In this document: piece by piece, positions 1 through 8,541 of the stretch
Layout: the number at the start of each line of letters is the position of its first letter
Position numbering within the stretch: position 1 is the first letter of the stretch
Source of the DNA: DATKMK01 sp035541895
GTDB taxonomy: Bacteria; Desulfobacterota; Binatia; HRBIN30; JACQVA1
Direction of reading: 5' to 3'
Length of the DNA: 59,086 nt
Assembly (NCBI GenBank): GCA_035541895.1
Contig: DATKMK010000065.1
Span: 1 to 59,086, forward strand
The notes under the pieces: model-generated
The model's database searches: none
Told to the model about the DNA's origin: nothing
The model's input: only the letters and a program-made list of their open reading frames with translations
Program-made: the position numbers and the translations under genes

Positions 1-83
1 CGCGTGAGGTTGCCGTACTCTTCGAGCATCGCCGGGACGAGTTGCGCGTCGCCGCCGCTTGCGGTTTGGTCGGCGCCGTTCAC
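1..83 (-). CDS. Start of an unrecognised gene, cut by the window edge
   Basis: A GTG codon at 83-81 overlaps the TGA stop of the upstream gene (GTGA) and opens a frame that stays open to base 1, about 27 codons. The visible N-terminus begins with Asn-Gly-Ala-Asp and later reads PAMLEEYGNLTR. The four-base overlap with the preceding minus-strand gene is the best evidence that it is real, because other junctions in this window use the same arrangement. Too little is visible to name a family; it is probably the fourth gene of the minus-strand set that starts at 4210. Confidence 0.4.
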   Translation of the reverse strand, partial: MNGADQTASGGDAQLVPAMLEEYGNLT

Positions 84-826
84 GTCGCGATGATCCGAAC
101 GCTGAGCGTCCCCACCGGTCGGCTGGTTTCCTCGTCGATGATCAGGGCGTTGTACACGCCGGGCGGTTGATCGCCCGGGACGCAAAGGCGCAGCACCGCC
201 GGCTCTTCCGCCGAGCCGGCCCGCAGGGTCACGTCGGTCAGCCGGGGGATGTCCGGATCGACGGCACGCAACGCGTGAACGATCAGCGGACGTGTCGCGG
301 CCTGCGGTCGCAGATCGAGCGACACTTCAGTCGGGCGTGCGGCGACTACTTCGATGCGCACCCGGGCGTGATCGTCCGCTTCAGATGACGCCGGAGTGGT
401 GGCGGGTGCGGCTGCAGTGGCGGCTGTGGGGCTGGGCCGCATGCTGTAGCTTGGGTTCGTCGGCGGGCGCGCGGCGGCGCCGGCGACGGCTTGCAACATG
501 TCGAACCAGACGGCGGTGAAGTCGGACGCATATTGCGCCATCCGCACCGACAAGTCCTGCACTTCGCCGGCCGCCGCCGTGGAACTGTACGATTGATTGT
601 TCAGCCGCTGCGCCGCTTGCTGGCCGCGGCGAATGTACTCGTCAATGACCCGGTATCCCAGATCGACCGAACGAGCCAATACATCTTGCAGCGCCCCGCT
701 GCCGGAGGCGGCGCCGTTGCCAGCGTCGTCGCCACTCGGTCCGGAGAGGCCGAACAAGGTCGACCAACTGCGAATCGGATCCCTGCGCTCCAATTTCGGC
801 CGTTTGACGCGTTCGCGATCGCTCAT
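80..826 (-). CDS. Hypothetical protein with helical N-terminal part and C-terminal beta domain
   Basis: I do not recognise this 248-residue protein. The ATG at 826 is preferred to one 63 bases further upstream because an AAAGGA-like ribosome site precedes it and it then begins 13 bases after the stop of the FAD oxidoreductase gene. The first half is mostly helical and amphipathic, somewhat phasin-like. An Ala/Thr/Pro-rich linker follows at about residues 130-145, then a roughly 95-residue segment with the alternating hydrophobic pattern of a beta-sandwich, ending in GTLSVRI. There is no signal peptide or membrane segment. Its position suggests a partner or accessory protein of the oxidoreductase; that is inference. 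Confidence 0.6.
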   Translation of the reverse strand: MSDRERVKRPKLERRDPIRSWSTLFGLSGPSGDDAGNGAASGSGALQDVLARSVDLGYRVIDEYIRRGQQAAQRLNNQSYSSTAAAGEVQDLSVRMAQYASDFTAVWFDMLQAVAGAAARPPTNPSYSMRPSPTAATAAAPATTPASSEADDHARVRIEVVAARPTEVSLDLRPQAATRPLIVHALRAVDPDIPRLTDVTLRAGSAEEPAVLRLCVPGDQPPGVYNALIIDEETSRPVGTLSVRIIAT

Positions 827-839
827 GGACGAATCCTTT

Positions 840-3083
840 TCATGGATGATCGAAGCCGACGATGTCTTCCAGCGCTGGCGACTGCGCAATTGCGTGCGCA
901 GCGAGGCGGCCGGACATCACGGCGGCCTCGACGCAGCCCGCGTTGAAGCCGCACGCCGTCCAATCGCCGGCCACCACCAGGTTGTCGTATGTGTCGTCAA
1001 GTGGAGAAATCCGATACGTGGTGCTCCCCGGCAATGACAGCGCGTAGCGATCGGACGGGTTGACGTTCGCAGTCCAGAACTGCGAATCGAGGCGGGCTTC
1101 GCTCTTCACATCGGCGCTCGGAGCATTCGCTGCCGTGGGATCGATGAGCAACTCCCAACGGAACTCCCCGGGCTTCCTCACAGCTTTCGGCCACAGGTGT
1201 GCGATGTCACGATTCAAGAACTGCACGGCCGCCCGGCGCACGTGCTCACGTTGGTCGGCGGGGTACTCACGACACGATCGGTCATCCCAGCCGGCTCCAT
1301 CGGGTAGCACGCTGCAGAAATACGCCAGCGCGCGCGGGCGATGGGGCCAGCGTTCCCGGTCAAGTAGGTGGCGCATGTCGGCCCACGTGTCGAACGGCTC
1401 GACGAATCCCGAGAGCGTGGTCGCGGGACCGGGCCAGCCGAGTGCTTCCATGTCTTCGCTGAGCCAGATTTGAAACGCTTGGGTGGCGACGGTCTTGACG
1501 TGATCGACCATCGCACGCCAGCGGGGATCGCGCGCGACGATGTCTTTGCAGACGTGGGGGATCGCACCAACGCCGACGCCGAGGATCACGAAGTCGAAGT
1601 CGTCGACGACGCGCAGCGTCTTGGGGCGCACTTTACGGCGATCCCAGAACGATTCGAATGCCCAGCGCTCGCGCTCGAGTCGCTGGCCGTCAACGAGCTG
1701 CGTGTAGTCGGGTTGCGCCGGCCAGCACGGCAGCCCGTCGATGTCGACGAGGGGCTGATACTCTGCGCCGTCCTTGATCTCAGCCTGCACGTCGAATTCG
1801 AGGGTTTCGACGTACGGCGACTCACCGTCTTTGAGATGAGCGCGGTCGGCAAGGCGGACGCTTTCCAGGCGATGAAAGAACGCGAAACGGACGCCGCGCC
1901 GCCGTAACACTTCGTAGAACGGCGCGAACACCACGTCGCCCATGCCCGCGTGCATGCGCCAGAAAAACGCGCCGCGGTAGGTGAAGAAGGATCGCACCAT
2001 GCTGCGCAACGCCTGACCCGCGGCGATGCGAGGACGGCTGACATCGCCGTCTTCGTACGAGAACCCCAAGTCGTAGAGTCCGCGCATGAAGCCCGAGTTG
2101 ACTGAGCTCTCGGACGCGCCGTTGAGCAGCAGCCACTCCCGGCAATCATACTCGTCGATGGCGTCGAAGCCCCGCGGGTCGCTGGCGATGCGGAAACGCA
2201 CCTCGCCGCGCAGCGTTGCGAACGTGAGGTCCATCACCTGCCAAACTCGACGCAGGGTCGGGTCGCCCTCAAGCCGGCTTTCGAGCGCCATGCGTGCGTT
2301 GCTGGCGATCGCGTCGAGGAAGCGCAGAATCGCATTTTCCTCGAACGAGGTGACAGACCCGACCATCAGCTCCAACAAGCGCGCGCCTTCGATCAGGCCG
2401 GCGAGGGTTGCCAGCTCCCCATACCGCAGCAACCGCGCGGCCGCATCGACGATTGTGTTGGACGACGCCCCGTCGGCGGCCTTCGTCTCGGCAACTGGCG
2501 GGGGGTCGCTCGTTTCGCTCGACAGCAAGGTTTCGAAAAGCGTACGCAGCAGCGACGCCGTGCGAGTCATGTAGTCCGCGACGGTCCACCGCTGGCCGTT
2601 CGGCAGCGGGTCGCCGGGCAGTCCCGCCGTTGGAGGAAAAATCCCGGTCCAGGGAATCCATCGCCCGTCGGCGGTGACATCGGCCACGCCGATCTGCGGA
2701 ATCGGGGTGAACGCATCGCGCCAGTCGGCGATCGGACATCTTTCGGGGTCGCGCTGCAGCTCGGTGTAACATTCCCGCATCAGGCGGAAGGCGTTCTCGT
2801 AGAAGCCCATCCACAAATGCAGCCCGTGCTCTTCGATGCGGTCGGCAGGTCCCCGGCCTGAGGCGCCTTTACCGCCGAGGCGCCACCCCATTTGGTAAAC
2901 CGTGATCTCGTACCGCCCGCGATGTTCGGGTCGACTCAACTCGAAGGCTGCCGCCATGGCCGCGCAGCCGCCGCCGACGACCGCGACTCGGATCGGTGGT
3001 CGACCGGCGTCGGACGCGGCGACTGTTCGCGACGCACGTTCAGCTTCTTCGGACAGGGGCTCCGGCATGGCGCTCGCTTTCAA
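840..3083 (-). CDS. Large FAD-dependent oxidoreductase (amine oxidase / phytoene desaturase fold)
   Basis: This 747-residue flavoprotein has a Rossmann dinucleotide motif near residues 32-50 (VAVVGGGCAAMAAAFELS), followed by YQMGWRLGGKG, which corresponds to the second FAD-contacting segment of the family. The C-terminus carries the usual closing FAD motif (NLVVAGDWTACGFNAGCVEAA shape). Such enzymes oxidise or dehydrate polyisoprenoids, carotenoids or amines; this one resembles hydroxysqualene dehydroxylase and carotene desaturase relatives but is some 250 residues longer, so the substrate is unknown. It has no signal peptide and is presumably cytoplasmic or membrane associated. It sits between a saccharopine-dehydrogenase-like reductase and a hypothetical protein on the same strand, probably one transcript. 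Confidence 0.8.
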   Translation of the reverse strand: MKASAMPEPLSEEAERASRTVAASDAGRPPIRVAVVGGGCAAMAAAFELSRPEHRGRYEITVYQMGWRLGGKGASGRGPADRIEEHGLHLWMGFYENAFRLMRECYTELQRDPERCPIADWRDAFTPIPQIGVADVTADGRWIPWTGIFPPTAGLPGDPLPNGQRWTVADYMTRTASLLRTLFETLLSSETSDPPPVAETKAADGASSNTIVDAAARLLRYGELATLAGLIEGARLLELMVGSVTSFEENAILRFLDAIASNARMALESRLEGDPTLRRVWQVMDLTFATLRGEVRFRIASDPRGFDAIDEYDCREWLLLNGASESSVNSGFMRGLYDLGFSYEDGDVSRPRIAAGQALRSMVRSFFTYRGAFFWRMHAGMGDVVFAPFYEVLRRRGVRFAFFHRLESVRLADRAHLKDGESPYVETLEFDVQAEIKDGAEYQPLVDIDGLPCWPAQPDYTQLVDGQRLERERWAFESFWDRRKVRPKTLRVVDDFDFVILGVGVGAIPHVCKDIVARDPRWRAMVDHVKTVATQAFQIWLSEDMEALGWPGPATTLSGFVEPFDTWADMRHLLDRERWPHRPRALAYFCSVLPDGAGWDDRSCREYPADQREHVRRAAVQFLNRDIAHLWPKAVRKPGEFRWELLIDPTAANAPSADVKSEARLDSQFWTANVNPSDRYALSLPGSTTYRISPLDDTYDNLVVAGDWTACGFNAGCVEAAVMSGRLAAHAIAQSPALEDIVGFDHP

Positions 3084-3154
3084 TCCACTCGGTCGCGCGA
3101 CGTATCAAAAGCCCGGTTCGAATGAAACAGCGGCGCTCGCGTGCACTCAACGGT

Positions 3155-4210
3155 TCAGCCGATGTCGACTCGCGAGATGCCGGGGAACGAGAGCGCGAAG
3201 TCGGGACCATACACGCGCCCTGGGGTTTGGAAGCCGGGTTCGAAATCGCCCTGTAACACCCGGTGCGCAATGGCCGGCGCCAGCGTCGCCGTGCAAGCGT
3301 ACGCTTCGGGGGTGACCATGCGGGCGCTGGCGCGACGCCCGTGACGGTCTTCCGCCTCGGCTACAATGACGATCTGCGCCCCTGCACGTTCCTCGGGGGT
3401 GGGCCCTTCCGGCAGCATGTCGGCGTGAGCCTTGAACCATGCCTGCAGCGGACCGCTCCCCAGGAGTCGTCCGAAATAGCGGGTCGCCGTCAGCATGGCT
3501 TGCAGTGAGGGAAGGCTGGCAAAGTAGACTTCGATGTTGGGAATGCCGGTGGTGTAGTAGGCGGAGGCGACATCGCCCCAACTGACGGCGAAACTCAGCG
3601 CCGGGCCGGCACCGTAGTCGAAGGTTCGCTGCGAGGCGCCTGGCACGACTGACGTAATCATGCCGTCACGGCGAATGTTCACGCCAATGATGGCGTGTTC
3701 GATCAGGGTCTTCGCCGAGGCGCGCGTGACGAACTGCAGCCCGCGCAGGCCGAAGATCAGACGTTGCGCGTTGGGCAGGCGGCGCGCCACGTGCGCCCCC
3801 AGGCAATCGGAAGGAACAACGTCGAAACCGACGCCGGGCATGATCATGACACCGCGCCGGCGCCCGTCACCATCCCGGTGACTGAGCCCGTCGATCACCG
3901 CGACCTCGCCGGTTATATCGAGGTAGTGAGTGCGGGTCCGCAGGCATGCGTCCACCATCGGCCGGGCGGTCTCGGAGAACGGACCGGCTGCGTGCAACAC
4001 CACGCTGACCTCGTTCAGGACTCTGTCCAGCGCCGCCCCATCGGTGAGGCGGACGACTCGGTACTCCAACCCCGTGCGCTCAGCCAACGCGGCGAGTTTC
4101 GATTCGCTGCGACCGGCGAGCAGAGGGCGCAAGCCGCGCGCTTTGGCGGCATCGACGATGAGGCGGCCGGTGTAGCCGGTGGCGCCGTAGATCAGCAGAG
4201 GGTCACCCAT
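3155..4210 (-). CDS. Saccharopine-dehydrogenase-like NAD(P)-binding oxidoreductase
   Basis: The 351-residue protein starts directly with a Rossmann fold (LLIYGATGYTGRLIV, residues 5-19), as in saccharopine dehydrogenase-like and trans-acting enoyl reductase proteins. Further family-like segments are LLAGRSESKLAAL, VVLHAAGPF and THYLDITGE. Related proteins reduce enoyl or keto groups on lipids and polyketides, but the real substrate here cannot be read from sequence. It is the first gene of a minus-strand set and lies 71 bases before the FAD oxidoreductase, which suggests the two act in one pathway. Its start is divergent from the acetoacetate-decarboxylase-like gene. Confidence 0.8.
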   Translation of the reverse strand: MGDPLLIYGATGYTGRLIVDAAKARGLRPLLAGRSESKLAALAERTGLEYRVVRLTDGAALDRVLNEVSVVLHAAGPFSETARPMVDACLRTRTHYLDITGEVAVIDGLSHRDGDGRRRGVMIMPGVGFDVVPSDCLGAHVARRLPNAQRLIFGLRGLQFVTRASAKTLIEHAIIGVNIRRDGMITSVVPGASQRTFDYGAGPALSFAVSWGDVASAYYTTGIPNIEVYFASLPSLQAMLTATRYFGRLLGSGPLQAWFKAHADMLPEGPTPEERAGAQIVIVAEAEDRHGRRASARMVTPEAYACTATLAPAIAHRVLQGDFEPGFQTPGRVYGPDFALSFPGISRVDIG

Positions 4211-4265
4211 GCAGCAGTGGCTCGCGCGTCAGCGTCGTCGACATGCTAGCATGGACGCTCAGGGT

Positions 4266-5048
4266 ATGAACACGTTCCTCGATCCGACGGCATTCCCGGG
4301 CCCAATGCGGTTACGCCGCCCCGAACGAGAGTCGTTCGTGAGCGAGGCGAGTTTCAACGGCCATATCGTCTTCTCGAATTGGAGTCGCGCGGAAGTCGAG
4401 AAGCTGTTGCCGCCCGACCTCGAACTCTGCGCTAACATTTCGGCGACGCCCGATATTCATCCTGTGGTGTTCATTTTCGGCGATCAGGCACAAGGCGCTA
4501 TGCTGTTCGGTGGGTTCACCTTCTCACTGGGCGTGCAGTACCAGGAACTCGGTGTGGCGGTCCCATTCGTAAAACATCGGCGCGACCCGCTCATTCACAC
4601 GTTCATGGCGCGCATGTATTCCAGCTACGATATCGCGACGTGGAACGGCAACTTTCACTATGGCTTCTCGAAAGTGATGGCGAAGCTTGGCTGGCGAGGA
4701 CCAGTCTACCTCGTCACCGCCGAGGATGGCGCGTTACTGCTGCATGCCACCGTCGCCGATTCCGGCGAGTGGCTGTCCGGTGACCGGTGCACTCTTCCAA
4801 ACTTTGCGGCGGTGCAGTGGATCTTCTCCCTTCCGGTCGTGGGGCGGAGGGCCAACGGCATCTATGTGCGCTCGTATTTCGGCTGGGACTTCGGTGCTGC
4901 GCAGGTACGGACCGCTGATGCGTGTGGTTCCATCGATGCGCCGTTTCTGCCTGGGTTGACTCCGCAGGATTGGCACGACGTGTCCGCGGGAACGTTCGAG
5001 GTGCGCAACATGATCTGGCGCCTGAGTTGGCCGTCGGCGCTGCTCTGA
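4266..5048 (+). CDS. Acetoacetate-decarboxylase-like family protein
   Basis: About 260 residues with the overall pattern of the acetoacetate decarboxylase superfamily: an N-terminal segment ending in LPPDLEL, a central strand-rich barrel with the typical FGGFTFSLGVQYQELGVAVP region, and YGFSKVMAKLGW, which resembles the active-site region. I could not assign the Schiff-base lysine with confidence, so the enzyme may not be a decarboxylase. The start is uncertain: ATGs lie at 4251 and 4266, neither with a good ribosome site; 4266 leaves room for a divergent promoter. No operon partner is evident. Confidence 0.6.
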   Translation: MNTFLDPTAFPGPMRLRRPERESFVSEASFNGHIVFSNWSRAEVEKLLPPDLELCANISATPDIHPVVFIFGDQAQGAMLFGGFTFSLGVQYQELGVAVPFVKHRRDPLIHTFMARMYSSYDIATWNGNFHYGFSKVMAKLGWRGPVYLVTAEDGALLLHATVADSGEWLSGDRCTLPNFAAVQWIFSLPVVGRRANGIYVRSYFGWDFGAAQVRTADACGSIDAPFLPGLTPQDWHDVSAGTFEVRNMIWRLSWPSALL

Positions 5049-5199
5049 CGTAGTCGCCTATCTAGAATTTTGGACTGTCTTGTCCACTTGACCGGTCACG
5101 CGCTGCGACGACCGCTGAGGCATCGTCCGATGCTGGATTGTGCGACGCGGCGGCACATTGTTTGCCTTTGATTGTCGTCGTCTCGATCGGAGGGACAGA

Positions 5200-5268
5200 A
5201 TGCACCAGCGTTTCTCATGTGACCGAGCAGCGGCGTGCGCTGCGCCCGTACAGGCGAATATCGTATGA
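5200..5268 (+). CDS. Putative 22-residue coupled leader peptide
   Basis: An ATG at 5200 follows a strong GGAGGG ribosome site by eight bases and opens a 22-codon frame. Its TGA stop at 5266-5268 overlaps the ATG of the next gene as ATGA. The peptide starts MHQRFSCDRA and has two cysteines. The downstream gene has no ribosome site of its own, so this small frame may serve translational coupling. It is too short to judge by composition. Confidence 0.3.
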   Translation: MHQRFSCDRAAACAAPVQANIV

Positions 5269-5789
5269 CAGAGTTCGAATGGGGACCGGTTCAATTGATC
5301 GCCGGGACGCTACCCGAAGGGATGTCGGCGACCCGCAGCGGTTCGACGCTCTCGTTCATGTTCAACCGATTGCAGGTGGAGCTTGATCAGAACGGCCCGG
5401 ATCTGCGGGCGATGTGGTTCGCCGCGATTCGCGTGCCGGTGGTGGTGGGCGACGACGTCCGCATGCTCGGCTACAAGCAGGATCTGCGCGGAGCGATCAC
5501 CAAGAGCGTGGGGGCACGAGCGTTGTTGAGTGCCGATCTCTATTGCGTGAACCACGTCATTGAGCTGCCGTTTGGCGAGGGAAGCCCGGGTGTGCCTATG
5601 GCGACCGACTTTTCGCGCAGCGTTTTCGCGGTGGAAGATCGTTTGCCGTACGAGCAAGATCCAAGCGGCTTCTACAAGCTGCCGGCGTACGAAGTCCGCC
5701 TCTTGCTGCTGGTCGAACGCAAGACCCTCAACGAGTCGGCGAGTGTTCAACTCGACACGCTGGACGTTGCCGCGGTGACGCAGCGCTGA
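5265..5789 (+). CDS. Hypothetical protein
   Basis: I do not recognise this 174-residue protein. It is rich in beta-like segments, has no signal peptide or membrane helix, and contains a single cysteine in the stretch LYCVNHVIELPFGEG. The start at 5265 is chosen because it overlaps the stop of the possible 22-residue leader peptide. A GTG at 5235 in the same frame would add ten residues. The gap of about 215 bases before it holds no other visible gene. It precedes aroE by 39 bases but no functional link is evident. Confidence 0.6.
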   Translation: MTEFEWGPVQLIAGTLPEGMSATRSGSTLSFMFNRLQVELDQNGPDLRAMWFAAIRVPVVVGDDVRMLGYKQDLRGAITKSVGARALLSADLYCVNHVIELPFGEGSPGVPMATDFSRSVFAVEDRLPYEQDPSGFYKLPAYEVRLLLLVERKTLNESASVQLDTLDVAAVTQR

Positions 5790-5828
5790 TCGTAGGGGGC
5801 CGCCCGACGCGCGGACAGAGGGCGACAG

Positions 5829-6791
5829 ATGCGTCGCCCCTATGGACATTTCGGGGGGCCGGGAAGCGGGCGGCGCATTTGCCTTTACCCGCGGCTCGCC
5901 GATATCACTGCCGGCGTGGTGATTCGTGGGTCAACCAAGATCGTCGGCATCTTCGGCGATCCGGTGGCGCATAGCCGCTCGCCGGCGATGCACAATGCGG
6001 CGTTTGCGCACCTCGGGGTGGACTACATCTACGTGCCGCTGCAGGTGAAGCCCGACGACTTGCGCGCGGCGGTCGTTGCGATCCGCGCGCTCAATCTCGC
6101 CGGCGTCAACGTCACCGTGCCACATAAGGAACGCATCCTGCCGCTGCTCGACTCGGTCAGCGAAGCGGCCACGCGCGCGGGCGCGGTGAACACGGTGATC
6201 AATCGCGCCGGTCATCTGCACGGCGAGAACACCGACGGGATCGGCTTCGTGCGGGCGCTGCGTGATCGCGGGGTGACGCCGCGCGGATTACGGATTGTGG
6301 TCGTGGGCGCCGGCGGCGCGGCTCGTGGAGTGATCGCCGCGCTGGTCGGGAGCGGGGCGCGACGCGTGGTGATTGCCAATCGGACCTTCAGCCGGGCCCG
6401 TCGCCTGGCACGCCTGTTCGGTGGCAGAGAAACGGCCATAAACGTGCTGCCACTCGACGCGCTGACGGCAGAATCGACGTTGGCCGATGCCGATCTCGTG
6501 GTCAACGCGACGGCAATCGGTTTGCATGGTGAACGGTTTCCGGACTTGGCATATGCGGCGTCGCGCTCCACGTGTCTGTTCTACGATTTGTTGTACGGTG
6601 CCGACACGGATTTTCTGCGTTCCGCTCGCCGACATCGCCGCCCGACGCTCGATGGCGCGACCATGTTGCTCCATCAAGGCGCGGCCGCGTTCTCGCTCTG
6701 GACCGGCCGCCGGCCGCCGCTGTCGGTCATGGCAAAGGCGTTGGGCCTGCGCGTGCAAAACAAAATTGACAAGCCCAAACGTCGTCGATAG
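5829..6791 (+). CDS. aroE: Shikimate dehydrogenase
   Basis: The enzyme reduces 3-dehydroshikimate to shikimate with NADPH in aromatic amino acid synthesis, in the cytoplasm. All family motifs are present: substrate-binding SRS (residues 49-51), NVTVPHK with catalytic Lys100, ENTDG with Asp136, the nucleotide loop GAGGAARG (160-167) and NRT (184-186), which indicates NADP preference. At 320 residues it exceeds the usual 270-290. The extra ~30 N-terminal residues suggest a true start at GTG 5916 or 5919, although only ATG 5829 has a good ribosome site (GAGGGCGACAG). The pilus locus begins 51 bases downstream; aroE next to pilB is an arrangement I also recall from Geobacter. Confidence 0.93.
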   Translation: MRRPYGHFGGPGSGRRICLYPRLADITAGVVIRGSTKIVGIFGDPVAHSRSPAMHNAAFAHLGVDYIYVPLQVKPDDLRAAVVAIRALNLAGVNVTVPHKERILPLLDSVSEAATRAGAVNTVINRAGHLHGENTDGIGFVRALRDRGVTPRGLRIVVVGAGGAARGVIAALVGSGARRVVIANRTFSRARRLARLFGGRETAINVLPLDALTAESTLADADLVVNATAIGLHGERFPDLAYAASRSTCLFYDLLYGADTDFLRSARRHRRPTLDGATMLLHQGAAAFSLWTGRRPPLSVMAKALGLRVQNKIDKPKRRR

Positions 6792-6842
6792 CGTTAGCCA
6801 TCGTGCCGGCGGCGTTGTACGATCAATGGCGCGCACGGGATC

Positions 6843-8537
6843 ATGATCACACGCCTTGGTGAACTGCTGGTCAAACGGGGCCTGATCACCCAGGCCCAAC
6901 TCACCAAGGGTGCGGAGCACTCCGAAGAAGAAGGCGGGGCGCTCAGCACCGCGCTGGTCAAGCTCAACTTCATCTCCGACGCGGATCTGACTGCGTATTT
7001 GCAGAAGGAATATCGGCTGCCGTTGGTCGATCCGGCCGGCATGGATCTGCCGGGCGAAGTCATTCGCTTGATTCCAGTGGCACTGGTGAACCGGCATCAT
7101 CTGGTCCCCATCAGTCTCTCGGGTTCGTCGCTGACGATCGCCATGTCCGATCCGTCGAATCTGGTGGCGATGAACGAAGTGAAGTTCCTCACCGGCTACG
7201 ACGTGAAGGTCGCGGTTGCCGCGACCTCGTCGGTGACGGCGGCCATCAGCCGCTTCTACGACGAGGGGGCAAACTACGACGAGGTGCTCACCCAGATCGA
7301 GAGCCAGGACGTCGAGCTGGTTCAAAGCGAAGAGGAGATTGATCTCAAGGAACTCGAACGAGCGACTGAGGATGCGCCGGTCGTTCGGCTCGTCAACGCG
7401 ATCTTGACCAGCGCGATCAAGCGGCGCGCCAGCGACATTCATCTCGAACCGTTCGAGCGGATGTTTCGCGTGCGCTTCCGCGTCGACGGCGTGCTTGAAG
7501 AAATCATGAAGCCGCCGTTGAAGCTCAAGAACGCCATCACCTCGCGGGTGAAGGTGATGTCGAGCCTCGACATCGCCGAACGGCGCTTGCCGCAGGACGG
7601 CCGCATCAAGCTCAAGGTCGGTCCCGGCCAGGAAATGGACTTCCGCGTCTCGGTGTTGCCGACGATCTTCGGCGAAAAGATCGTGCTGCGCTTGCTCGAC
7701 AAGTCGAGCCTGCAGCTCGACATGACCAAGTTGGGATTCGAGGAAAGCGCGCTCAAGGATTTCAAGGATTCGATCTACAAACCGTTCGGCATGGTGCTGG
7801 TGACGGGACCTACCGGCAGCGGAAAGACGACGACGCTGTATTCCGCGTTGTCCGAGCTGAACAAGTCGACGTCGAACATCTCGACCGCCGAGGACCCGGT
7901 CGAATACAACCTGGTGGGCATCAACCAGATTCAGATTCACGAAGACATCGGCTTGAACTTTGCCGCGGCCTTGCGCGCGTTCCTGCGCCAGGATCCCGAC
8001 ATCATCATGGTCGGTGAGGTGCGCGACTTCGAAACCGCGGAGATCGCCATCAAGGCGGCGTTGACCGGGCATTTGGTGCTGAGCACGTTGCACACGAACG
8101 ACGCCCCGTCGACGATCAACCGGCTACTCAACATGGGTATCGAGCCGTTCTTGGTGGCGTCATCGGTGAATTTGATTCTGGCCCAGCGATTGGCGCGCGT
8201 GATTTGTACCGGCTGTCGCGAACCGATGGAACTACCGCCGCAGGCCCTGCTCGACATCGGCGTGCGCAGAGAAGAGATTGGCGGCTTCAACTGTTTTCAC
8301 GGCGCCGGTTGCCCGAATTGCAATGGAACCGGGTACCGCGGGCGCATCGCTTTGTACGAGGTGATGCCGATGAGCGAAGAGCTACGGGATCTCGTGCTCA
8401 ACGGCGGCTCGGCCGCCGACATCAAGCGGTTGGCCGTGAGCCTTGGGATGAAGACGCTGCGGCAAAGCGGAATCGGCAAGTTGAAGGACGGTGTGACGAC
8501 GGTGGAAGAGGTCGTGCGCGTCACCATGGCGGACTAG
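6843..8537 (+). CDS. pilB: Type IV pilus extension ATPase PilB
   Basis: This 564-residue GspE/PilB ATPase powers pilin polymerisation at the inner membrane. An N-terminal MshEN-type domain (LGELLVKRGLITQAQL and following) precedes the ATPase core. The Walker A motif GPTGSGKT begins at residue 322; the Asp-box and Walker B region reads PDIIMVGEVRD. Four cysteines (455, 458, 490, 493) form the zinc-binding module that separates extension ATPases from retraction ATPases. MshEN domains in some PilB and MshE proteins bind cyclic di-GMP; whether this one does cannot be decided by eye. pilT follows after four bases, so the two are cotranscribed. Confidence 0.95.
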   Translation: MITRLGELLVKRGLITQAQLTKGAEHSEEEGGALSTALVKLNFISDADLTAYLQKEYRLPLVDPAGMDLPGEVIRLIPVALVNRHHLVPISLSGSSLTIAMSDPSNLVAMNEVKFLTGYDVKVAVAATSSVTAAISRFYDEGANYDEVLTQIESQDVELVQSEEEIDLKELERATEDAPVVRLVNAILTSAIKRRASDIHLEPFERMFRVRFRVDGVLEEIMKPPLKLKNAITSRVKVMSSLDIAERRLPQDGRIKLKVGPGQEMDFRVSVLPTIFGEKIVLRLLDKSSLQLDMTKLGFEESALKDFKDSIYKPFGMVLVTGPTGSGKTTTLYSALSELNKSTSNISTAEDPVEYNLVGINQIQIHEDIGLNFAAALRAFLRQDPDIIMVGEVRDFETAEIAIKAALTGHLVLSTLHTNDAPSTINRLLNMGIEPFLVASSVNLILAQRLARVICTGCREPMELPPQALLDIGVRREEIGGFNCFHGAGCPNCNGTGYRGRIALYEVMPMSEELRDLVLNGGSAADIKRLAVSLGMKTLRQSGIGKLKDGVTTVEEVVRVTMAD

Positions 8538-8541
8538 CGAT

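Noticed and set aside
6288..8093. Long minus-strand open frame of about 600 codons opposite aroE and pilB
   Set aside because: Shadow of strongly coding genes; Arg/His-rich with no recognisable fold, and pilB motifs are intact on the plus strand.
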